From the NCBI RefSeq assembly GCF_000471905.2, contig NW_006495778.1, positions 1,099,704 through 1,163,703 on the forward strand: 64,000 nucleotides of DNA, given 5' to 3'. The DNA comes from Amborella trichopoda (lineage: Eukaryota; Streptophyta; Magnoliopsida; Amborellales; Amborellaceae). The first letter of the stretch is position 1; each line of letters begins with the position of its first letter. Both the position numbers and the translations under genes were made by a program. The notes below the pieces were generated by a model. That model was not told the DNA's origin. It saw only the letters and a list, made by a program, of their open reading frames with translations, and did not search any database. Below, in pieces: positions 44,770 to 54,618 of the stretch.

Positions 44770-45110
44770 TTCCCATAAATAAATCCTCACCTCGTAACTC
44801 ATCGAAAATTGCAAGTCAAACATTGGAAATCTTTACATCGATCATCTTGACTTGAACATTATGGTAGTGAAAAAGTTAGGATTTCGAGCTTTAAAAATAA
44901 TTTACATTAGAAATTTTTCGTGAAAATAAGTGTTCAAAGATCCGTACGATCTGCATTATTTTTTGAGTTTTAAATTTTATTGCCGGTGATGGAAATTGAT
45001 TCTAGAGTCATCATAGAGATTTTCGTCGCCGAAAGTACTTTTCAGATGAAGATTTGAGGTGAGGCTTTATTTTAGTTTCATTAAACCGCCTATTATAGAG
45101 ACCTCATCCA
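44770..45110. mobile_element. Possible diverged MITE of the A-D family
   Basis: Carries AATCCTCACCTC at the left and GAGGTGAGGCTTTATTTTAG at the right, plus a GATCATCTTGACTTGAACAT block like the ATCATCTCGACATCGAGAT of copy B. Termini are not resolved. Confidence 0.35.
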
Positions 45111-45317
45111 GATTTCAAATACATGTAGAATTGTTAAATCATAAATAATCTGTAGCTGTAGAGGCTCAAACCGGTGGTATAATACGATAACAGCTCATAT
45201 ATCTTTTTTTAAAATGGAAAAAGAAATTATGTTTATTTTTAATTTTAACAAATTAACAAGTTTACTTGGAAATAATAGATATAATATTGGCTTTATCTTT
45301 TATATTTATTAACATAT

Positions 45318-45703
45318 GGGAAAAGTTTATTTAAGATGTCAACCTTATATTATTGAAGTACACCTCAAAAATCCTTGAAAAGAGATTATTTTGACTAAAC
45401 CATCAAAGTAAAGCGTCCCTTCAAATAGTGTCGAGAAATGTGGCTTCAATACTGAAAATCTTTGTGATATTCTTAAAATATATTTCCATCTTTAATTATA
45501 AAGCTTCAAAAATAGTGTGGATCGAGTAGATATTTGAAAACTTGAAAATTGAATTTTCTTCTTATGTCCATGCATCTTAAGGTCGAGGTGATTAATATGA
45601 GGATATTTGGGCTTCAAAACAATCTCTTCTAATGAAATTATTGAGGTGGGCTCTAATTTGATTGTTTAGACTTTAGAGCCTCGGCTCTATATAAACTTTT
45701 TCC
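45318..45703. mobile_element. MITE copy C
   Basis: Best preserved ends: GGGAAAAGTTTATTTAAG left, CTATATAAACTTTTTCC right. 386 bases, no coding. Contains CACCTCAAAAATCC and GAGGTGGGCTCTAATTTGAT near the ends, like copies A, B and D. No exact target duplication found. Confidence 0.75.
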
Positions 45704-46586
45704 TTACTAAAATACTTTTTATTTAAAAAATTACTTTTTTTGTGGAAACACCCACTGCAACCCAACCTTTGTATTTCTAAACTTATTGAGAACAAACCTC
45801 ACCTCAAGTAAGAGTATTTTTAGGACCCCAATTTTCAGGGATAGAACTTCCTTAACCTACCAACCAACAATAGAAAAATAGACATAAAAATCATATGCAG
45901 TTGATATTTGCCTGAAAAGAGTGAGCGTTGCAGACTCCTCAAATTCTGATAAGACTGTTAGAGCTAAGTATTCAAGAGCTCAAATTCAATTTTTATTTTT
46001 TGAAAGTTATTCCAAAAAATCTTAAATTGGCAAAAGACTTCTAAGTAGCCCTTATTCTTAGAAAAGCAGCACGGGCAGCATGATCCCAAGGGAGCATGCA
46101 TTAGTGCTAGTAATAACTTTACAATTAGTGCTAGTAATAACTTTACAAAGTACGTTTTGCCAAAAGCTCACACGCTCCCGAGCATGTCCGGGGAGCATGT
46201 CCAGCATCCACTCCCTCATGTAAAACCATATTTAGAAGTTTTGAAAATTAGACAAATCTATGCTCATGTCCTCCCAAAAATTTGTTGCCACATGTATCCT
46301 CCACATTTTTTGTATTTTACATTTGTAACACTTTTTTCACATTCGTTGTTCTCTTTTTCCAAAATGCTCTCACTTCCGGCCTTGAAAGTCAGAAGCAGCA
46401 AAGACTTCAAATCAAAGACAACAAATTTTTTACTCCAACTCAAACTTTGATGTGTGGACTTTGGATCTTGACTATGGACCTTAAGGATCTGGAGTCAAAA
46501 CTTTGAAGACTTGATGTTGAATCTTGAAGATCCAAAATCAAGAACTACCCGTTCAACCCTTCAAAGACTGAGATTAAGACCAAAAG
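45704..46586. other. Spacer, nothing recognised; one perfect 24-bp duplication
   Basis: ATTAGTGCTAGTAATAACTT plus TACA is repeated twice back to back at 46100-46147. Frames at 46157-46506 show no family resemblance. Confidence 0.6.
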
Positions 46587-46875
46587 TGTAGAATTTGCAA
46601 TGAAGAAAATAGTGAAGAGAGAAAGAGAAAGATCAACAAGACATATATGTAAATCTGCAATGGTGCCTAAGTCCATAGAAGGTAAACCAGTATATCATTC
46701 ATAGGAATTACTTAGGTTTACCGGAGATTTATAGAGTTACAATTCTTGTCTTTTAGGAAATAAATCTCATTACAATTGTAATCCCACAAAATAAAAAACT
46801 GTCAATATAGGAAACTCAATATCTTGTAGTCCACAAGGTAGGAAACTTTATATCTTGTTGCTATAACCTTCAACA
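46587..46875 (-). repeat. C1 3' LTR
   Basis: Ends CTTCAACA at 46875 (minus start TGTTGAAGG) next to the polypurine tract. Aligns with 54374-54618: shared TAGTGAAGAGAGAAAGAGAA, TTTATAGAGTTACAATTCTT and GAAACTTTATATCTTGTTG. Confidence 0.85.
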
Positions 46876-46887
46876 CTCCCTCTTAAG
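46876..46887 (-). other. C1 polypurine tract
   Basis: Minus strand CTTAAGAGGGAG then the LTR start TGTTGAA, the usual arrangement at the 3' end of plant copia elements. Confidence 0.7.
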
Positions 46888-46899
46888 TTGGTGCATAGA

Positions 46900-48700
46900 T
46901 ATCCACGGAGCCCAACTTGGACAATATCTGATAGAAATTTATCTTTTACAATACCTTGGTAAACATGTCAACTAGTTGATCTTCACTTCGAACATAAGGA
47001 CTCCTAATAATTTTTTACTAAACATTTTCTCTCACAAAGTGACAATCAACTTCTATATACTTGGTTCTTTCACAAAAAAATGGATTGGAGGCTATGTGCA
47101 TTAGCCTCTTGATTATCACAAAACAACTCCATTGAATTGACCTTTAGGAACCCCATATCTCGAAGTAGTGATTTTAGCCCTATCAATTCACTTGTGGTTG
47201 AAGCCATAGCTCTATATTCAACCTCTGCACTGAATCAAACAACTACATTTTGTTTTTTGCTTTTCCAAGTAACTAAGTTTCCTTCAACCAATGTACACTA
47301 ACCAGTAGTGGAGCTCTTGTCAATTGGACTACCTGCCTAGTCAGCATCAGAATAATCAATAATATTAGTGTGACCATTTGGTTTATCCAAATACCTTTGC
47401 GGGTGAGGACTTAAGATATCTGAAAATCCTATTGATAGTCGTCATATGACATAATCTAGGAGCATGCATAAATCGCCTCACAAGGCTACCCGCATACGTT
47501 ATATTTGGTCGTGTCACAGTTAAATAAATCAATATGTCCACAAGTCTATGAAAGCGAACCACATCTTCAAGAAGTTTTCCATTTCCTTGAATCAAGCTTG
47601 CAATTAATATCAAATGAGGTGTCAACGGGTTTGACCTCCCCATTTCCTAGTTTCTTTCAACAGGTCTAAGCCATATTTTCTTTGAGAAATGAAGAGTCCA
47701 TTTTTTTAAGGTGCTACTTCAATGCCGAGTAAATACTTTAGTTGACCAAGATTTTTTATGTCAAATTTCTTGTAAAAATAATTTTTAAGTTGCATGTTTT
47801 TTTCTTTATCACTTGTAACGATAATATCATTAACATAAATGAGTACAATTATTGTACCTAAAGTTCCTTTTTTTATGAACATCGAAGAATTAGTTGAACT
47901 TCTAAGAAGCCCGACACTCATCAAAGCTGAGCTGAGTTTGACATATATTATGCACGAGGTGATTGTTTGTCCACACAAGGCCTTCTTTAATTTTTATGCA
48001 AGACCTTTTTTCTTTTCTTTAGAATGGCCTGGAGGAAAACTCATATAGACTTTTTCTTCAAGGTCCTCATGTAAGAAGGCATTTTTAGTATCCATCTGAT
48101 GTAGAGACCATCCACAATTAACTGTGAAAAGAACATGAACAATATTCATATTGACAGCTAGTGCAAAAGTCTCTTTATAGACTTCACAAGTTTGGGTAAA
48201 TCATTTGGTCACCAACTTGACCTTCTATCTCTCAACAGACCCATTACTATTATATTTTATTTAAAAAACCCATTTACAACCAACTGCTTTCTTTCTTTTA
48301 GGTAACTTGATATTATCCCAAGTATAACTCTTATCAAGTGTTTGAAGTTCCTCTTTCATGGTCTTCCTCCACACGGGTTAAAAAATATCATTTTGAAAAT
48401 TGGTTGTCTCAGAAGTATTAGAAATAGAACTAAAAAACACAAAATAATCAGGAGAGATATTTTCATAGGAAATATGATTTTTAACATGATAAGAAATTGC
48501 ATAGTAAGTACAAAAATCTTGTAGTCTAGAGAAAGGTTGAGAAATATGAGAAGACATGCGCAAAGGTGATTAGGTAGCCACAACAAAGTCTTCTTCTTTT
48601 AAACTAGTTTGGTTAGTTTTATATATATCTTTAGCTTCAGTTTGATTATTATGACTTGTTCTAAGTATGTCGGATATATCACTGATATTAATATTAGGCA
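46900..48700 (-). pseudogene. C1 reverse transcriptase and RNase H region
   Basis: Minus strand, in order: [20 protein letters not shown] and PPG (fingers), SSMFIKKG, IVLIYVNDIIVTSD (copia YVDD-type block, here YVND), FDIKNLGQLKYLLGIEVA, then RNase H blocks YSDADQAGSPIDKSSTTG, WKSKKQNVV, AEVEYRAMAS and LFCDNQEANAHS. This is the classical end of Ty1/copia pol. A fossil. Confidence 0.9.
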
Positions 48701-48716
48701 AGGGCAAACAACCTAT

Positions 48717-48895
48717 CTTAATGTAGTTGCTGCTTGCGATTGATACACTTAGTCATCCCATAAGGTGTCCATCTATTATTTTTGAAAAGAAGTTTGCTCT
48801 CATTAATATTTTGGCCCCTGCTTTAGAAGTATTGCTAACACCTTTCTTCCATTTATCAGGGACGGTTACCTTAGAGAGTGTCTTTTCACCCTTCT
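48717..48895 (-). pseudogene. CRIPT: CRIPT-like fragment, copy 1
   Basis: Minus strand encodes GEKTLSKVTVPDKWKKG, SNTSKAGAKILMRANFF and, after a frameshift, NRWTPYGMTKCINRKQQLH. Plant CRIPT (a small Cys-rich protein of about 100 residues, known in animals as a PSD-95-binding and spliceosome-associated protein) reads KCEKKLSKVIVPDKWKDG near its start and KKNRW-PY--TKC--CKQQVHQDGKYCH in the middle, so residues about 3-62 are covered. No intron interrupts the match, which fits a processed copy. Truncated and frameshifted; it stops where the copia pre-RT sequence begins. A second, inverted copy is at 53705. Confidence 0.75.
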
Positions 48896-48965
48896 TGCTC
48901 TTATTGCTACTAATTAAGTTGGTCTTCTGGTTTCCTTTATCTCGTTGTAATGACAGATCAAGAAT

Positions 48966-50808
48966 ATAACTCCAGCATGAAACTTACTATTGCTCATTTA
49001 AATGGACTTAATTATCTTGCTTGGTTGAAATATGTTTCTCATTCTCTCTTTGATAATCTAAACTTGAGCACAAATAGGAAGAAAATCATGAATTTTGATT
49101 TCAAAACTTCTTAAGAAAATGTTAAGAAATCTTATTTGGTTGCTCGAATGAGAAAAATAAAATAAAAATACCTCAAAATAATAGTAGAGGAAGATGCCCT
49201 AACAATTATCGCGATGGTGGAAGGTGACCTAGTAATAGAGGGTGTCCTAGATGTGATCACTGCAACAATATAGGATATGTGAAGGATATGTATTGGCTAT
49301 TATACCTACGCTTAAGGCACATTAACATCATGACAACCAATAGATCTATCGCTCAAACCGCAATCACTCAAACTTAAGCCCATCACAACAATTGTGATCA
49401 TTATCAGCAACCAAATAATAATACTGGTTCTTCCTCCACATATGATCATTCTTCTTCATTCTCAAACAAAAGTAACAGTTATGCTTCTATGACTCCTTGT
49501 GACACTTTTTTTTGGATAATAGACTCAGGAGCCACAGTTCATATGATCGCTAATTTAAAGTGTTTATACAACCTCGAAAATAATAAAAATATGAACCATG
49601 TATATATTGCTAATAGTTTCTTGATTCCTATCTATGGTGTTGGTAAAACCCAAGTTCTTCTCCAGGTCTCATAACTTTGAAGTTTTTTTATGTCATCTTT
49701 TTCCTCAAACTTGATGTCTGTTAGAATAATTATGCAGAGCATGAATTACAATGCTATTTTTCCTCTCAACTCTGTGACTTTTCAAGACCGGGTCATGGGA
49801 AGGAAGATTGGTAAAAGAAGACAGTCTCATGAGCTTATTTATTTAATTAAGAGAATAAGGCTTTGGTTATCAGTCAAAGATAATTATAATATTAATAAAT
49901 TGTGGCATTAGAGATTTGGACACCCTTCAGATAAAGTTTTGAAAATACCCTATCTGTCTTTAAACTTTCATTCTTATGAAGTTTGTAAATTCTCAAAACA
50001 AGCAAAACTTCATTTTCAGTCTTCTATATGAACCCTTTTATTTGATACATTCTGATGTGTGGGAACCAACCTCAATTGATTCTTATGCTAACTTTAAATA
50101 TTTTGTTATTATTGATTATTACTCTCATGCTACTTAGGTATATTTATTGAAATAAAAACAAAATTGTTTTGTATGTTCAAAGAATTTTTTCAAACTAATT
50201 TTCAAGAAGTTTTTCCTGTGTTCAAAGAATTTTTCATATTGATTTTCACTCAATTTTATGGTAAGATTAGAATTCTGCAAAATGATAATGGCACATAGTA
50301 TGTGAACTAAGCCTTTTCTTAGAATTTATTTAATATTAATATTATGCAACAAACATCGTGTGTTGAAATACCGCAGTAGATGGAGTTACTGAAAGGAAAA
50401 ATATACACTTTTTAGAAGCTACAAGGTCTTTGATGTTTTAGATACATGTTTTAAACCTTTATTGGTCTGAAGCTGTTTTAACTACTTACTATCTGATTAA
50501 TGAACTTTTGAGTAAAATTCTTAAGGATAAATCTCCCCTTGAAGTTTTGAAAAAGAGAAAAATTGATTTGTCTGTTTGCATGTATTAGGATGTATGTAGT
50601 ATGTTCATATGGATGGGCACAACAAGGATAAACTTGATAAACATCCAGGAGATGTATCCTTTTTGGATACTCTTCTACTAAAAAGAGATACAAAAGTTAT
50701 AATCCCACGACCAGAAAATTGTATTACTTTCAAGATGTTTAACTTGTTGAAACAGAATCCTATTTCTATGACACATTGGAGAGTGGTTTGAAAAATAGAA
50801 CTCAGAGG
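48966..50808 (+). mobile_element. Copia gag-protease-integrase segment, plus strand (fossil)
   Basis: Opposite in orientation to C1 pol. Gag relic with HLNGLNYLAWLKYVS and a zinc knuckle (CDHCNNIGYVKDMYW, about 49255-49300); protease with WIIDSGATVHM (49513 on); integrase with pre-integrase block, SDVWEPTSIDSYANFKYFVIIIDYYSH and the late block SPLEVLKKRKIDLS--DKLDKHPG. It ends near 50790 with the KMFNLLKQNPIS block, just before where RT would start. Broken in many places. It may be a separate insertion or an inverted internal part of C1. Confidence 0.8.
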
Positions 50809-50813
50809 GAGTG

Positions 50814-53657
50814 TGTTTGAAGACATTTTTCAACACCTTGGTTCCTGATGAGGAAAAAGGGAGAAGCCGGTCAATAAAGCCTGACAAGTAGTGGAAATTT
50901 TGACAGTCTCAGAATGACCCCAAAACGGGCTGAGATCTTTCTAAAGGCTCCAAAAACTTTTCTTGCCAAGTTTCATTGCAATCCAACATGTCTAAGGCAA
51001 TGCAGACAAAGAAACAGTTCCGACAGAATCAGCCTCTAGCACTCTGAAACGGATCCCATAACTAGAACTATATTCTAGGCACGTCAAATTGATGTGGAAC
51101 CACCACCATTAGATCAGAAATAGTTGAAAATCCCTAAAGGTCAAATTTCAGCTTAAATAGACACTCCAAGAAGAGGTTATGGGTAAAAGATCAAAATAGG
51201 AGGAGCCGCACACTATTCCCATGCAGCCACCCAGCAACTAAACTCCATTAGAGGGGCAATCATGAACAGTGACTTGCGACTGCCATATCTCAATCGTCCC
51301 TAGTCGGATGATGCTCAAATTTTGTGAGCATGTCCATCTCGTCAAGACGAGCGTTTTGATATGTGGCACACCCCGCGACAACACTCGAGCGCGGAGAAAA
51401 GCTAGATAGAAGTTGCTGATCCTTGAAGGAAGTTGTTGATCCTTGAAGAAAGTTGCAGGAAAATCAGCGGCGACATGCCTCTCTCGAGTGGCAGAATCAT
51501 GACGCTCGCTAGCCCGATCGATGTGAAACTAGTTCTATTGCGTGAGTAAGGTCCATGGCTGTAACTGGTCCGAACCCCAAGCATGATGAACAATAAAGTG
51601 GCAACAAATTTTGGCACCAGAATCCCAGATTTCGGCCAAAACTCAAAAGTTGAGAAACGATCATCCTGCCGATTCATCTAAATTTCAAGTTGGCATGATC
51701 ATGCCTTAAAAACATCATCCATGGTTAGAAGTTAGTATCAAAACGATCATCATGCCGATTCCTACAAGAAAACAGTGATCTTTCGAACAAACGGCCACCA
51801 GAGCAGCCCCGGATCATTCATGAAAGATCACATACGTTCTAAGGCAGCAGCAGGGACTGTTCCAAAATTTTCACAATTGTTAGGAAGGGGCAAATCAGTC
51901 ATTTGACACCCTATTTTCCTATTTTACTTAATTCAATTAAATCTTAATTTTCAACAATTAGGTTTAATTTTGATCAATCCACCCATGTTTTGGCAAACTC
52001 AATATATATCACGTACTCTCATTGTACATAGACCGAACTTTACTTAATAAAAGCTCTATCTTTTCTCATTGTTAGGTCATGGCTTGAGAGAGAGAGGAAG
52101 GAGAGAGAAACTTTTAGGATGGTACCCCTCAGTTTAAGGTAAATCTCTTTCTCTCTTCTCTTCTTTCTTCTCTTCTTCTCTCTCTTCTTCTCTTTCTTCT
52201 TCTTCGTCTAGCTTTTCCCAGAGGCCATGCGCTACAGTGGCAATGTCACGCATGCCTCTTTCTTTCTTTCTTTCTCCCCCCCCAATGGTTCCATAGGTCG
52301 TGCATGGCGATGGCAACACCATGCATGAGCTTCTTTCTCCCTCTCTTCGTTCATGTCTGTCTCTTGGCGAGCAGTGCAGAAGGAGGTGCCTATTGCCGTC
52401 TGCAGCGATCTCACCTTGTTGTGCGCCTATCGCAGACAGCAATGCCTATTGCAGATGGGGATGCCTGTCGCTGACCGCTAAGGGTCGCGACAATACCCAT
52501 CGCCATCCACTAGCCTCTTTCATGGGCTCGGTTCCTATCATTGTGCGCAGGCTTCTTTCACGGGCTTGGTGCCTATCGCCGTCCTTGAGCTTCCTTCATG
52601 TGCTTGGTGCCTATCGTCGTCCATAAGCTTCCTTCATGTGCTCGGAGCCTATCGTCGTGAGCTAGCTTCTCTTGCATCCCACATCTAACATTCTGTGCTT
52701 GGTCAAGGAAATATCGCTGCGCGCTTTACAAGAGGCTATCGTCGTGTGCCTCACAAAGAGCCATCGCCGCCCGTGAAGCGGTGTGCTGCCTTCTCGTGTT
52801 GCCAGCGGCGATGCCTAACGACGTCTCTAGTTCACCACTCACCCTTTGACCGTGAGCAACAGTGTCCAGCGTCGTCCAAGGGCCGCGACACTATTACTCC
52901 ACGAGTGCGGGTGGTGACGTCTAACGCCGTCGGGACCCAATCTCTTCGCTGTCTCGCAACTTCACTTTATTCTCTTATCTTCTCACTTGACTGAGGGTAG
53001 ACTCAGTCTAGCACTGCCATACCAGTCTGGATGTCGAGCAGTATTGCCATCGGGTTGATCCTGAGTACCATGCTCGTTTTGCTGCCACACCATATTAGGA
53101 CAGGCATATCAGCCCCGGTTTCAAGTAGTATTCCCATCGTGCTGGTCCTAAGTATCATGCCCATCTTGCTACCACTCTAAGTCGGTCACTGGTCCGGCTA
53201 TTATGTTAGTCTTGTCCCCTTATCAAGTTCTCATCTTTTTTCTCTCTTTATTCAAACTCTCTTCTTCATCACCCCAACTTCTCACGCATGTGCATTACCC
53301 TCAGACAAGGGTGGGTCCTTCGGCCCACTTATCTTGCAAGTTAACCATGATAGTGTTGTGCAGAAAACAAGGAGATTGCAGGTCAAGGGAAGCGATTCCA
53401 AACCAGATGAAGCAGTTGGAGGGCTTTTTGTTATTATCTAAGAGGGCACTTGTTCGAGTCAACCCGAGTAAGTCACGGACCCAGGTGAGGTTGGTCCCCA
53501 CCTAACATTCAATTCCTCTATTACCAGTTGGACACATGTCCTTGTTATGTGAACGAAGTTCTCGAGAGAGCGATCTTAAGTACCGGGTCTTCCAAACCCA
53601 AGACACGTGTCACCCGATCACCTAGATCCGAGGAGGCGAGATCGAGGCACCTGACTA
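50814..53657 (+). mobile_element. Solo LTR of the E1/E2 family
   Basis: Starts TGTTTGAAGACATTTTTCAA like the E2 LTR and ends GATCGAGGCACCTGACTA, matching the outer LTR end of E1 (reversed GATCGAGGCACCTAACCA). Flanks GAGTG (50809-50813) and GACTG (53658-53662) look like a 5-bp duplication with one change. No internal sequence, so a solo LTR left by recombination. The inner part 51000-52110 aligns with 300-1600; the middle array is unlike that of E1/E2. Confidence 0.75.
52140..52980. repeat. CT-rich tract and about 40-bp GCCTATCGCCGTCC repeat in solo LTR
   Basis: (CT/CTTT)n at 52140-52205, then CpG-rich repeats: GGTGCCTATCGCCGTCC--GAGCTTCCTTCATG and variants, three to four units at 52530-52670, continuing degenerate to 52930 (ATCGCCG, CGTCGTG blocks). 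It occupies the place of the 45-47-bp array of E1/E2 but is a different sequence. Confidence 0.75.
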
Positions 53658-53704
53658 GACTGTTCAAGAAGTCATTTGAAATTTCCAAATATAAGTTACT
53701 TATC

Positions 53705-53930
53705 CAAAAATAAAATGCCAAATATTAGTACCAGTGATGTGTCCAACACATGAACAAGGATGATTGTTTTAAAAAGAACAGATGGATGTCTTATGGGACG
53801 ACCAAGTGTATCAATTGCAAGCAACAACTACACCAAGATGGTCGCTATTGTCATCTTCATTATTCTGCTTGTAAGCTTGCAATGCTGATGAAGCAAAAGG
53901 AAAGAGATTATTTAGGTATTAATAAGGTGA
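53705..53930 (+). pseudogene. CRIPT: CRIPT-like fragment, copy 2 (inverted relative to copy 1)
   Basis: The frame 53750-54004 contains KKNRWMSYGTTKCINCKQQL then HQDGRYCH, followed by a weaker ACKLAMLMKQ stretch where CRIPT has CAYSKGVCAMCGKQ. This covers residues about 33-80. The four Cys/His of the KC--CKQQ-H---YCH cluster are kept. It overlaps copy 1 over residues 33-62 at roughly 80% DNA identity by eye (GCCAAA-TATTA at the upstream edge is shared), so these are two copies in inverted orientation, not two halves of one. Truncated at both ends; the rest of the 84-codon frame has no match I can see. Confidence 0.75.
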
Positions 53931-54361
53931 TTCTCCACGGTGACAACATAAAGAAAGCCAACTTGCTATGGAAACAAAAGGAAACAAATACTTTAGGTCA
54001 TTAACAGTCGTTGATGACCCAAACCAGATGGATCTCTAACTGAAATTTTAACAATCGGCCTTTGAATAGTCTTCTCACAAGAGCAATACGGTCGTCTTGG
54101 CTCAGATTAATTTACAAAAGCAAGAAGCTATGAGAAAATACTCTTTCATATCGTGTAGAGATTTCTTTTGCAAATAGTTTCTCTCTCTATACTCTTGAAA
54201 ATAATGTGTAGAGAGAGAGAGAGAGACATTTGAGAGAGAAAAAGTAGGACAACTTCAAACTCTCTCCACGATTATGGACAAGTGGACAAGATATGGACCA
54301 CAATCAAGAGCGACGATGCAACTATCGATGAGCAACAGATTACTATTTGATAGATCGGGCT
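53931..54361 (-). other. C1 leader region
   Basis: Between copy 2 of the CRIPT fragment and the C1 primer site. Holds a GA-rich tract (54200-54245) and no recognised coding domain; gag is not seen here in the expected minus orientation. Confidence 0.5.
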
Positions 54362-54373
54362 GCTCTGATACCA
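54362..54373 (-). other. C1 primer-binding site, tRNA-iMet type
   Basis: Minus strand TGGTATCAGAGC, the standard initiator-methionine tRNA primer site of plant copia elements, flush against the LTR end. Confidence 0.92.
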
Positions 54374-54618
54374 TGATTTACAATAAAGGAAATAGTGAAG
54401 AGAGAAAGAGAAAGATCAATAAGATATATATGTAGTTCGACAATAGTTCCTACGTAGATTACTCTGGTTTACCAGAGATTTATAGAGTTACAATTCTTGT
54501 CTTTTAGGAAAGAAATCTCAGTACAACCCAAAAAATAGGAAACTCTCAATATAAGAAACTCAATATTTTGTAATCCACAAGATATGAAACTTTATATCTT
54601 GTTGTTATAACTTGGACA
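54374..54618 (-). repeat. C1 5' LTR
   Basis: Plus strand starts TGATTTACAATAAAGG next to the primer site and ends CTTGGACA. 245 bases; aligns along its length with 46587-46875. The flanks of C1 do not give a clean 5-bp duplication (CCAAAA occurs near both sides but not flush). Confidence 0.85.
54477..54485 (-). promoter_or_regulatory. C1 LTR TATA box
   Basis: Minus strand CTATAAATC, preceded by AATTGTAACT, kept in both LTRs (also at about 46725). Likely core promoter. Confidence 0.45.

Larger units (their letters stand above)
46587..54618 (-). mobile_element. C1: Ty1/copia element, fossil, minus strand, with internal rearrangement
   Basis: Short direct LTRs at 46587-46875 and 54374-54618, a tRNA-iMet primer site beside the right one and a polypurine tract beside the left one define a minus-strand element. 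Reverse transcriptase and RNase H are on the minus strand at 46950-48700. The middle is disturbed: a CRIPT-like fragment (48717-48895, minus), a plus-strand copia gag-integrase segment (48966-50808), a foreign solo LTR (50814-53657) and a second CRIPT-like fragment (53705-53930, plus). Broken, with many interruptions. LTRs are clearly diverged, so not recent. Confidence 0.8.
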
